Shown: one piece after another, positions 6,733 through 13,940 of the stretch
Position numbering within the stretch: position 1 is the first letter of the stretch
Layout: each line of letters opens with the position of its first letter
Origin: Candidatus Latescibacterota bacterium
Lineage (GTDB): Bacteria; Latescibacterota; UBA2968; UBA8231
Reading direction: 5' to 3'
Assembly: GCA_022819745.1 (NCBI GenBank)
Contig: JAJEGS010000055.1
Span: 62,001 to 126,000, forward strand
Length of the DNA stretch: 64,000 nucleotides
Notes under the pieces: generated by a model
The model's database searches: none
What the model was told of the DNA's origin: nothing
What the model saw: the letters and a program-made list of their open reading frames with translations, nothing else
Translations under genes and position numbers: made by a program

Positions 6733-9714
6733 GTGCGCCATACCTTTCTTCTTTTCTTTTTTGCAGTGCCCCTGTGGGGCCAAGACCTCGACGTTGCACC
6801 GACTAAACCCGTCGGCCCTCCTAACATAGAAAGCGCGCTGTGGGAACTAGCTAGGTCCCCGGCGGCCAAGCCGACTCGCGCGGCGGACGGCTCAGACGTG
6901 GTCGTCATTTTGGTGCCCGCAGCGGGTTTGGCATCCACCATTGACACTACGACGTTTGCCGACCTTGGCGTCAAAATTTTGGCCCAGTCTAGGAGCCTGA
7001 TGCGCGTGTCGGTACCGGCTGCATCGCTGCGGGCGGTGTCTGAGTTGCCGAGTGTGGCCTTTGTCCGCAGGCCCCGCCGTCCGCACGCGCAACAGACCAT
7101 CAGCGAGGGTTTAGCGCTCATCCGCGCTCTCGAAAAACACGCTGCCGGCGCGAAGGGCCAAGGGGTCAAGGTGGCGATTATCGACGGCGGATTTAAGGGG
7201 GCTGACAGATTGCCCGAAGATATGCCGGTGCGTCGGTGGTTCCGCGACTATACGCGCACGGGGATATACGCCGGTACGGACGCCCACGGCACGGCGTGTG
7301 CCGAGATCATCCACGACGTGGCCCCAGAAGCCGAACTCTATCTGTACAAGGTTGCGGATATAGTGGATATGGAGAATGCCAAAGACCGCTGCATACAAAA
7401 CGGAGTGGCCGTTGTAAACTACTCGGCGACTTGGGTGGGCGAGGGGTTTGGGGATGGGCGCGGGATCATCTGCGACATCGTAAATGACGCGGCCGACAAC
7501 GGCATTCTCTGGGTCAACGCCGTCGGCAACTACGCCCAAAAGCACTACGCGAGTTTTTGGCGCGATAGCGATGACGACAATCGGCACAATTTTGCCGCTG
7601 GCGACGACGCAGTGAATTTTGTCGCTGAAATCGGCGACGTCATCAGGATAACGCTAACTTGGGACGATTGGCCCATCACCACGGCGGACTACGACCTGTA
7701 TCTCTACCATCAAGACGCGTTTGGCAACATCAAAGAGGTCAGCAAAAGCACTGATGTTCAGGGCGAAGGCGGTGCGCCGGTGGAGTTTATAGAATACTTC
7801 GCTGGGCGAGCGGGCACGTATGGCATTTCCGTGGTCCGCGTCGGCGAGGCCGAGCCTAAGAAGCTACGGGTGTGGTCTTGGCACCACGACATTGAATATC
7901 CGGTTCCGACTGGCAGCTTGGGGATTCCGTCGGACGCGCGCGGGGCGCTGAGCGTTGGGGCGATTAACCGCGACCAGTGGGATTTGGGAACAGTGGCGAG
8001 CTACAGTTCGCGTGGCCCCACCGCCGACGGCCGGATCAAGCCCGACCTCGTCGCGCCTTCGGGCGTGACAACGGCTTCTTACGGTGTGGAGAGGTTGTTT
8101 GGAGGTACCTCGGCGGCGACTCCCCACGTGGCTGGTGCCGCCGCTCTACTCAAATCGGCTAACCCGTTGCTCTCGCGCGACGATCTGTGGCAGGCCCTCG
8201 TCGAGGCCACCGTCGATGTGGGGGCACCGGGCAAGGACGACAGCACGGGATACGGCAAACTCGTGCTGTCAGTACCCGCGCCGCAAATTGCCAGCGTCTC
8301 GCCTAGCCGCGTTCAATACGGTCGAACAGTTATCATCGCCGGCCAAGGTTTCGGCGATACCAAAGGGACGGGCAGAGTGGTCTTTTTCGCGGGCAAGGAG
8401 CCGAGTGATTCCGACTATCTTGCTTGGAGCGACGCGCAGATCCAAGTGCGCGTGCCGACTGGCGCTCGCACCGGCAAGGTGCAGGTGATAACTGGCGGCG
8501 GCAGCGACAGTGTGCAGGTGGTCGTCGCGTCGCCTTACATTGGGGAGATCACCAATCACACGCGCATAGATGCGGGAGCTAAGACCGACGACCTCATACA
8601 AATTGACGGAGACAATTTCGGTCTCGCGCGGGACAGCAGTTCTGTGTGGATTGATTCGGTTGCGGTGTCTTCTTTCGAGACTTGGTCGAATGAGACGATA
8701 CGGTTCCGCGTTCCGCTCAATGCGCCTTCGGGCGATGTAAACGTTGTGACGGCTGAAGGTGCCAGCAATGCCGTCCGCATGGAAATCGCCAGTCCGTACT
8801 TGGCGCAACTTTCGCCGCCGCAAGTGCAGGCTGGCGAGTACTTGACGCTGACTGGCGGCAACTTTGGTCAAGAGCGCGGCGCGGGGTACGTGTTGTTTAA
8901 TCCCAATGTGCAAGCCGAGGCCGACGATTATGCGGTTTGGTCTAACGGCATCATCGTCGTCCGCGTTCCGTCCGAGGCTCGCAGTGGTGGGGTGCAGGTT
9001 TTTACCGCCGATGGGGTTACTGGGGCCGCGCAAGTGGAGATTGGCGACGAGTGGATAGAGCCGCTGCCGAGTAGTGGAATTTTCGGCTACAGTCCGCCTG
9101 CGGTTAGCAAAAATCCCAAAAGCGTCAAGTTTGGTTTTGAGGGGATCAACCGCAATGTCCTGTGTCAGTTTTCGACTAAGGAAATAAGCAACGACGAGAT
9201 CGTTATTTTCCTCAACGAACAAAGGTATGCGGAGCTCATAGCTGGGGAGGATTGGCGGACTTGGTATCTCGTCCTCGATGAGACACATCTCCAGTCTGGG
9301 CAAAACGTCATCGAATTCCGCAATGTCATCAACCAAGACCGCGCGGCATCTTTCGTCCGTTGGCAGTTGAAGGATGTGGCGTTGTGGAAGCCGTTTAGTG
9401 CTAAGCTCGCTGCGGGGACGCGGCTTTTGTCCAAGTTGCCGGATGGCTTGGGCGATCCTTTTCCTACGCCGTTCAATGCGGAAGTTACCATTCCCTTCAC
9501 CGTTGCTGCCGCCGGTCCCGTGCGGCTTGCTGTCTATAATTTGATGGGGCAGCAGGTTCGCGTGTTGGCCGATGAGTGGATGGATGCTGGTGCGCATCGC
9601 GTGCGTTGGGATGGTCGCACGGATGCGGATGTAGAGGCGGCTTCCGGGGTCTATTGGGCCGTGCTGCAAGCTGGCGATGTGGTTCAAACGGCTAAGTTGG
9701 CGTTGATTCGCTGA
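6733..9714 (+). CDS. Secreted subtilisin-like (S8) protease with IPT/TIG repeats and FlgD-like C-terminus
   Basis: About 993 aa from GTG 6733, six bases after the AKR stop; the longer upstream reading antisense to nothing but overlapping AKR is rejected. A signal peptide (TFLLFFFAVPLWGQ) leads. The catalytic triad is visible: Asp in VAIIDGGFKG (about 150), His in DAHGTACAEII (about 185), Ser in GGTSAATPHVAG (about 459). Three IPT/TIG Ig-like repeats cover about 515-775 (each with SPxxxxxG...GxxFG), followed by a carbohydrate-binding-like region to about 900. The last 90 residues (LGDPFPTPFNAEVTIPF...YNLMGQ...VRWDGRTD...GVYW) form a FlgD-like/type-A sorting-type domain. Exported to the surface or medium. 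Confidence 0.88.
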   Translation: MRHTFLLFFFAVPLWGQDLDVAPTKPVGPPNIESALWELARSPAAKPTRAADGSDVVVILVPAAGLASTIDTTTFADLGVKILAQSRSLMRVSVPAASLRAVSELPSVAFVRRPRRPHAQQTISEGLALIRALEKHAAGAKGQGVKVAIIDGGFKGADRLPEDMPVRRWFRDYTRTGIYAGTDAHGTACAEIIHDVAPEAELYLYKVADIVDMENAKDRCIQNGVAVVNYSATWVGEGFGDGRGIICDIVNDAADNGILWVNAVGNYAQKHYASFWRDSDDDNRHNFAAGDDAVNFVAEIGDVIRITLTWDDWPITTADYDLYLYHQDAFGNIKEVSKSTDVQGEGGAPVEFIEYFAGRAGTYGISVVRVGEAEPKKLRVWSWHHDIEYPVPTGSLGIPSDARGALSVGAINRDQWDLGTVASYSSRGPTADGRIKPDLVAPSGVTTASYGVERLFGGTSAATPHVAGAAALLKSANPLLSRDDLWQALVEATVDVGAPGKDDSTGYGKLVLSVPAPQIASVSPSRVQYGRTVIIAGQGFGDTKGTGRVVFFAGKEPSDSDYLAWSDAQIQVRVPTGARTGKVQVITGGGSDSVQVVVASPYIGEITNHTRIDAGAKTDDLIQIDGDNFGLARDSSSVWIDSVAVSSFETWSNETIRFRVPLNAPSGDVNVVTAEGASNAVRMEIASPYLAQLSPPQVQAGEYLTLTGGNFGQERGAGYVLFNPNVQAEADDYAVWSNGIIVVRVPSEARSGGVQVFTADGVTGAAQVEIGDEWIEPLPSSGIFGYSPPAVSKNPKSVKFGFEGINRNVLCQFSTKEISNDEIVIFLNEQRYAELIAGEDWRTWYLVLDETHLQSGQNVIEFRNVINQDRAASFVRWQLKDVALWKPFSAKLAAGTRLLSKLPDGLGDPFPTPFNAEVTIPFTVAAAGPVRLAVYNLMGQQVRVLADEWMDAGAHRVRWDGRTDADVEAASGVYWAVLQAGDVVQTAKLALIR
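9601..9714 (+). repeat. Near-identical protease 3' end, copy 1
   Basis: The last 114 bp of the first protease gene match the last 114 bp of the second (12762-12875) with a single mismatch (GAT versus GGT), although the genes elsewhere differ widely. Confidence 0.9.
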
Positions 9715-9741
9715 GCCGAATAGTGCCTGCCGTAAGGTTCC

Positions 9742-9769
9742 TTGACGTCTCGTTTTGAGGGCGTATTAT
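9742..9769 (+). promoter_or_regulatory. Likely sigma70-type promoter of second protease gene
   Basis: TTGACG (9742-9747), 16-bp spacer, TATTAT (9764-9769), inside the 122-bp gap before the second protease. Matches are 5/6 at each hexamer against TTGACA/TATAAT. The second protease can therefore be transcribed independently of the first. Confidence 0.5.
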
Positions 9770-9836
9770 AAGCCGCCGCTAACTCGCGTCGGCATTCCGC
9801 CTGCTAGATACGCTCACCCTGAAACATGGATCGACA

Positions 9837-12800
9837 GTGAAATCAATTAATCGTTGTAGAATTATGACCGCCCTTTTCTTAGGCGTCCTTGGCTATATAC
9901 CCCTCTGGGGACAGAACATAGACTACACACCTGACAGACCCGACGGCCCTGCCAAGATACAGAGTTCGCTGTGGGAACTGGCAACGCCGGGGGCGGCCAA
10001 GCCGACTCGTGATTTACAGGACACTGTCGTCGTCATCTTGGTTCCATATCTTGGCCAAGCGTCGGCTTCGATTGATACGTCGTCGTTAGCTGCGCTTGGT
10101 GGACGGGTTCTGGCGCAGTCCAAGGGTCTGATGCGGGTTTCGGTCCCGGCGTCGTCGCTGCTGGCGGTTTCGGAACTGCCGGGGGTTCGCTTTGTCCGCA
10201 GGCCGTATCGGCCGCATTCACAACAGACAGAGACTTGGAGCGAAGGCGGGTGGTCCATCAAAGCGTATGATAATTACTTCGAGGGTGTGAGAGGCCAAGG
10301 AGTCAAGGTGGCCGTTATTGATGGAGGATTTAAGAGGGCGGACGAACTGTCTGGAGACATGCCAGCACGTTGGCGATATCGCGACTATACGAATGAAGGA
10401 ATCTACGCAGGCGAGAGCGTCCACGGTACGGCGTGTGCCGAGATTATCCACGATATGGTCCAGGAAGCCGAGCTCTATCTCTATAAGGTGGGGGATTTAG
10501 TTGACCTTGAAAACGCCAAGGACCACTCCATACGGGACGGTATCGACATAATCAATCATTCCATGGGTTGGTTTGGAACAGGAATTGGCGACGGGCGAGG
10601 ACTCGCCTGCGACATTGTAAATGACGCCGCAGATAATGGGATTCTCTGGGTAAATGCAGCGGGCAATGATGCAAAGAGCCATTACTATGGGTTCTGGTCT
10701 GATTTCGATTCTGACAGTTGGCATAACTTTAGCGAGGAAGACGAGGTGCTAGCGTTTGAAGCAGAGAAAGGGGATGAGATAAGAATTTTCTTAACTTGGA
10801 ACGATTGGCCTATCTCCCAGCAGGACTACGACCTATACCTCAATTTTGTGAACTCCTCTGGCGATCTCGAACCCGTCGCGCAAAGTATCGATTATCAAGG
10901 GGGGTTCAGTGGCAACATCCCTGTAGAATCGATCGAAATCGAAGCAGACAGATCAGGAGAATATGGAATTTCTGTTCGTAGCGAGGATGCTCGGCCTAGA
11001 AGGGTGAAAATATGGTCGCTTAATCACGATTTTGAAGAGTATTCGATCGCGGAGAACAGTATCGGGAGTCCCGCGGACGCCAGAGGGGCCATGAGCGTTG
11101 GTGCAGTCCATTATGACTACTACGACTTAGGTTGGATTGCAGATTACAGCTCCCGTGGACCCACCACCGATGGTCGCTTCAAACCCGAACTCGTCGCGCC
11201 TAGTGGAGTATCGACAGTCTCTTATGGAGAGTCTGAGTTTTTTTACGGCTATACCGGGACTTCCGCCGCTGCGCCTCACGTCGCCGGAGCGGCGGCTCTA
11301 ATCAAGTCGGCCAACCCATCGTACTCGCGCACTCAATTGTGGGATGCGCTTATTGAGGCAACGGTTGACATAGGAACTCGGGGAAGGGACAACGACAGCG
11401 GATACGGCAAACTCGTGTTGCCGATCATGCAAGTTTCCGCATCTCCGCAAATCACTTCCATCTCGCCCAGTCGGGTGCGGTACAATCAAATCATAACCAT
11501 CCGTGGGACGACTTTCGGTGCGAATCGAGGCACGAGCCGGGTGATTTTCCACGGAGGTAAGGAACCCAACTCTTCCCAGTATATTAGCTGGAGTGATACC
11601 GAGATCCAAGTGAGAGTGCCGACTGGAGCGCGTACCGGCAATGTGCAGGTTGTAACCTCGAACGGAAGAGACTCGGCCCAGCTGACAATTACCTCTCCTT
11701 GGATCAGCAGTATCTCCCCGCAGACCGGAAGAACTAATACTGTTGTTACCGTAAGCGGGGAGAATTTCGGCTCCTCGCGGGGAGGCAGTTCCGTGCGGAT
11801 TGGTTCGGTCACGATTCCTTCGTCTGCGTTTACCTCTTGGTCAAGTAGTAGGATACGGTTCCGCATTCCCGTCAATACTCCCCCTGGCAACCTGACCGTT
11901 AGAACGTCAGAAGGCACCAGTAATGCCATCCGCCTACAAATAACGAGTCCGTATCTGACTAGAATCTCGCCGACGCAAGCAAAAACAGGGGATCGCCTGA
12001 CGCTAACAGGTGGTAATTTTGGTACTACACGCGGTACGGGATACATTTCATTTGCTTCTAACGTACGACCTTCTGCTGCGGAGTATGTGAGTTGGTCCAA
12101 CAGCAGAATTGTCGTCGAGGTTCCAGATGAGGCTCAGAGCGGCAATGTGCGGATTACTACCTCGAATGGGGCGTCGGGGACGAAGCGGCTTGAAATCGAA
12201 GGCGAACAGTTAGAGCCGCTTCCGAGCAGAGGACTCTTCGGCTACAGTCCGCCCACAGTTACTAAAAATCCCAAAAGCGTCAAATTTAGCTTTGAGGGAA
12301 TAGGTGAAGATGTTGCGATGACATGGTCTCTCAAAAATGATGCCGTGGTCGATATTCTGGTCAATGGTAAGGACTATGGTTGGATTCCAGTAAGCAACGA
12401 TTGGGGATCTTGGTGGACCACTTTAAGCCAGATAGATCTAAATTCCGGTCAGAATGTGATCGAATTTCGCAATAGGACAAACCAGAACCGCACGAGCTCT
12501 TTTACTCATTGGCAATTAAGGGATGTGAAATTGTGGAAGCCTTTCAATGCCAAGGCGATTGCAGGAGCGAAGTTTTTGGGATCCTCTCGATCTGTCGTTG
12601 AATTCGGCCTAGGCGATCCTTTTCCCACGCCGTTCAACGCCGAAGTGACCATTCCCTTTGTTCTTGCCGAGGCCGGTCCCGTGCGGCTTGCCGTCTATAA
12701 TTTGATGGGCCAGCCGGTTCGCGTGTTAGCCGATGGCTGGCTAACTGCCGGGGCGCATCGCGTGCGTTGGGATGGTCGCACGGATGCGGGTGTAGAGGCG

Positions 12801-12875
12801 GCTTCCGGGGTCTATTGGGCCGTGCTGCAAGCTGGCGATGTGGTTCAAACGGCTAAGTTGGCGTTGATTCGCTGA
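9837..12875 (+). CDS. Secreted subtilisin-like (S8) protease, paralogue with same architecture
   Basis: 1012 aa from GTG 9837 (an ATG at residue 9 is an alternative). Signal peptide ends near PLWGQ. Triad: Asp in VAVIDGGFKR, His in SVHGTACAEII, Ser in GTSAAAPHVAG. Three IPT/TIG repeats, a carbohydrate-binding-like region and the FlgD-like C-terminal domain follow in the same order as in the upstream gene. Base usage is less GC-biased than in the first copy over much of the middle, so the two genes have diverged except at the extreme 3' end. Likely an extracellular or surface protease; cargo export via the C-terminal domain is inference. Confidence 0.88.
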   Translation: MKSINRCRIMTALFLGVLGYIPLWGQNIDYTPDRPDGPAKIQSSLWELATPGAAKPTRDLQDTVVVILVPYLGQASASIDTSSLAALGGRVLAQSKGLMRVSVPASSLLAVSELPGVRFVRRPYRPHSQQTETWSEGGWSIKAYDNYFEGVRGQGVKVAVIDGGFKRADELSGDMPARWRYRDYTNEGIYAGESVHGTACAEIIHDMVQEAELYLYKVGDLVDLENAKDHSIRDGIDIINHSMGWFGTGIGDGRGLACDIVNDAADNGILWVNAAGNDAKSHYYGFWSDFDSDSWHNFSEEDEVLAFEAEKGDEIRIFLTWNDWPISQQDYDLYLNFVNSSGDLEPVAQSIDYQGGFSGNIPVESIEIEADRSGEYGISVRSEDARPRRVKIWSLNHDFEEYSIAENSIGSPADARGAMSVGAVHYDYYDLGWIADYSSRGPTTDGRFKPELVAPSGVSTVSYGESEFFYGYTGTSAAAPHVAGAAALIKSANPSYSRTQLWDALIEATVDIGTRGRDNDSGYGKLVLPIMQVSASPQITSISPSRVRYNQIITIRGTTFGANRGTSRVIFHGGKEPNSSQYISWSDTEIQVRVPTGARTGNVQVVTSNGRDSAQLTITSPWISSISPQTGRTNTVVTVSGENFGSSRGGSSVRIGSVTIPSSAFTSWSSSRIRFRIPVNTPPGNLTVRTSEGTSNAIRLQITSPYLTRISPTQAKTGDRLTLTGGNFGTTRGTGYISFASNVRPSAAEYVSWSNSRIVVEVPDEAQSGNVRITTSNGASGTKRLEIEGEQLEPLPSRGLFGYSPPTVTKNPKSVKFSFEGIGEDVAMTWSLKNDAVVDILVNGKDYGWIPVSNDWGSWWTTLSQIDLNSGQNVIEFRNRTNQNRTSSFTHWQLRDVKLWKPFNAKAIAGAKFLGSSRSVVEFGLGDPFPTPFNAEVTIPFVLAEAGPVRLAVYNLMGQPVRVLADGWLTAGAHRVRWDGRTDAGVEAASGVYWAVLQAGDVVQTAKLALIR
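12762..12875 (+). repeat. Near-identical protease 3' end, copy 2
   Basis: Counterpart of 9601-9714 with one mismatch in 114 bp. Weaker similarity continues upstream through the rest of the C-terminal domain. Confidence 0.9.
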
Positions 12876-13083
12876 GAAGCTGTTGAGTTAAATGCGAATC
12901 GGGGAACTTTGAACAGTACCCAGGCCAGCCGCCGTAAGGAGGTCAACATACTCATCGCTGGCTGCGACGACGACTTTGCGAATGACTCTCGAATCTCCTA
13001 CATATAAAGAGTAGACGATCTACCATAGACAGTGTTCGCTGAGCATCTTATTCTGGTTCCCTGCAATCGCAAGGAGGAATAAC

Positions 13084-13359
13084 ATGTCCGTATCAAAACC
13101 TCGGTACAGCAAAGAGGAGTTTGCTCGCCGTGGCGATGAGATTTATGAGCGAGATATAAGTCCCCATGTTGAACCTGACGACGAAGGTAAATTCGTGGTC
13201 ATCGACATTGAGACGGGAGCTTATGAAATTGATCAGGACGAACTGGCTGCATCCGATCGGCTTCTTGCCCGCAGACTCGATGCACAAATATGGACAAGGC
13301 GCGTCGGATCCCGGTATGTCCGCCGCTTTGGACCGCGCGAACAGGCGGGTGGTGCGTGA
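13084..13359 (+). CDS. Small acidic protein paired with aspartic protease
   Basis: 91 aa with a strong AAGGAGG site 7 nt before ATG. The sequence is charged and soluble: YSKEEFARRGDEIYERD helix, then GKFVVIDIETGAYEID strands, DELAASDRLLARR helix and a basic IWTRRVGSRYVRRFG end. I recognise it as the common upstream partner of small clan AA aspartic proteases, but no function is known. The stop overlaps the protease GTG by two bases (GTGA), so the pair is translationally coupled. A toxin-antitoxin-like arrangement is possible but unproven. Confidence 0.7.
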   Translation: MSVSKPRYSKEEFARRGDEIYERDISPHVEPDDEGKFVVIDIETGAYEIDQDELAASDRLLARRLDAQIWTRRVGSRYVRRFGPREQAGGA

Positions 13360-13727
13360 TAACCGGCCATGTTACGGCATACCGAGAGGCCATCATCTCG
13401 CTAAAGGTGAGAGGACCAGAAGATCGGGAATGCGCGATTGATGCGGTTGTCGATACAGGTTTCAATGGTTTCCTGACGCTTCCTGCATCCCTTACTCAGG
13501 AATTGGGCCTTGTCTGGCGTCGGCGGGGGCGGGCTATGCTGGCTGACGGTCGTGACAGCCTCTTCGATATCTACGAGGCCACTGTCACTTGGAATAGCAG
13601 GCCGAGACGGATTGCTGTGGACGAGGCAGACTGTGATCCTCTTGTTGGCATGTCTTTGCTTTATGGCTGTGAGTTGACCGTTCAAGTCGTAGATGGAGGC
13701 CGGGTGGTCATACGTCCCCTGCCGTAG
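13356..13727 (+). CDS. Clan AA (retropepsin-like) aspartic protease
   Basis: 123 aa from GTG 13356, which overlaps the upstream stop; a longer in-frame reading is rejected because of this coupling. The catalytic motif is DTGFNGFLTLP (Asp at about residue 32), and a second conserved segment DPLVGMSLLYGCEL closes the fold, as expected for single-domain retropepsin-like proteases that act as dimers. No signal peptide, so it is cytoplasmic. Its substrate might be the co-encoded small protein; this is inference. Confidence 0.78.
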   Translation: MITGHVTAYREAIISLKVRGPEDRECAIDAVVDTGFNGFLTLPASLTQELGLVWRRRGRAMLADGRDSLFDIYEATVTWNSRPRRIAVDEADCDPLVGMSLLYGCELTVQVVDGGRVVIRPLP

Positions 13728-13746
13728 CAAAAGTTCCCTGCACAGC

Positions 13747-13775
13747 TTGACAGGTGCTAGCGGTCCCTTTACTTT
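13747..13775 (+). promoter_or_regulatory. Probable trp operon promoter
   Basis: A perfect TTGACA (13747-13752), 17-bp spacer and TACTTT (13770-13775, 3/6 match to TATAAT) lie just before the leader peptide ATG at 13785. The very short distance to the ATG would give a nearly leaderless or very short 5' end, so the exact -10 is uncertain. Confidence 0.45.
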
Positions 13776-13784
13776 CTGCCCGTT

Positions 13785-13865
13785 ATGAAATTTTCGCCTC
13801 ACATTCGTCGCTGGTGGTGCGCTTGGTATTCCCCGAGTAGGGAGAGAGGTGCGTCCATCCGCTAG
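13785..13865 (+). CDS. trpL: trp leader peptide (26 aa)
   Basis: A 27-codon frame with three Trp codons in five (RRWWCAWY; TGG at 13812, 13815 and 13824), ending TAG 13863-13865. It sits directly before an intrinsic terminator and the trpE(G) gene. Trp is otherwise rare, so this density marks a ribosome-stalling leader. If ribosomes stall at the Trp codons, 13851-13862 is left free to pair with the 5' arm of the terminator; if they reach the stop codon they cover it. Too short for routine gene calling. No strong ribosome site is visible, which is the main weakness. Confidence 0.75.
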   Translation: MKFSPHIRRWWCAWYSPSRERGASIR

Positions 13866-13893
13866 ACTGCGACGAGATGAATTTTCAATCCAA

Positions 13894-13924
13894 CGCGGAC
13901 GCCCTCGGGTGTCCGCGTTTTTTT
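13894..13924 (+). terminator. Intrinsic terminator / trp attenuator
   Basis: A 10-bp stem pairs 13894-13903 with 13908-13917 (one G-U pair), with a CTCG tetraloop, followed by seven Ts (13918-13924). It stands 17 bp before the trpE(G) ATG. A competing pairing exists: GCGTCC at 13851-13856 is complementary to GGACGC at 13897-13902, and TCCGC at 13858-13862 to GCGGA at 13895-13899. Either would destroy the terminator. Confidence 0.85.
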
Positions 13925-13940
13925 GTTCTTGGAGAACGAT

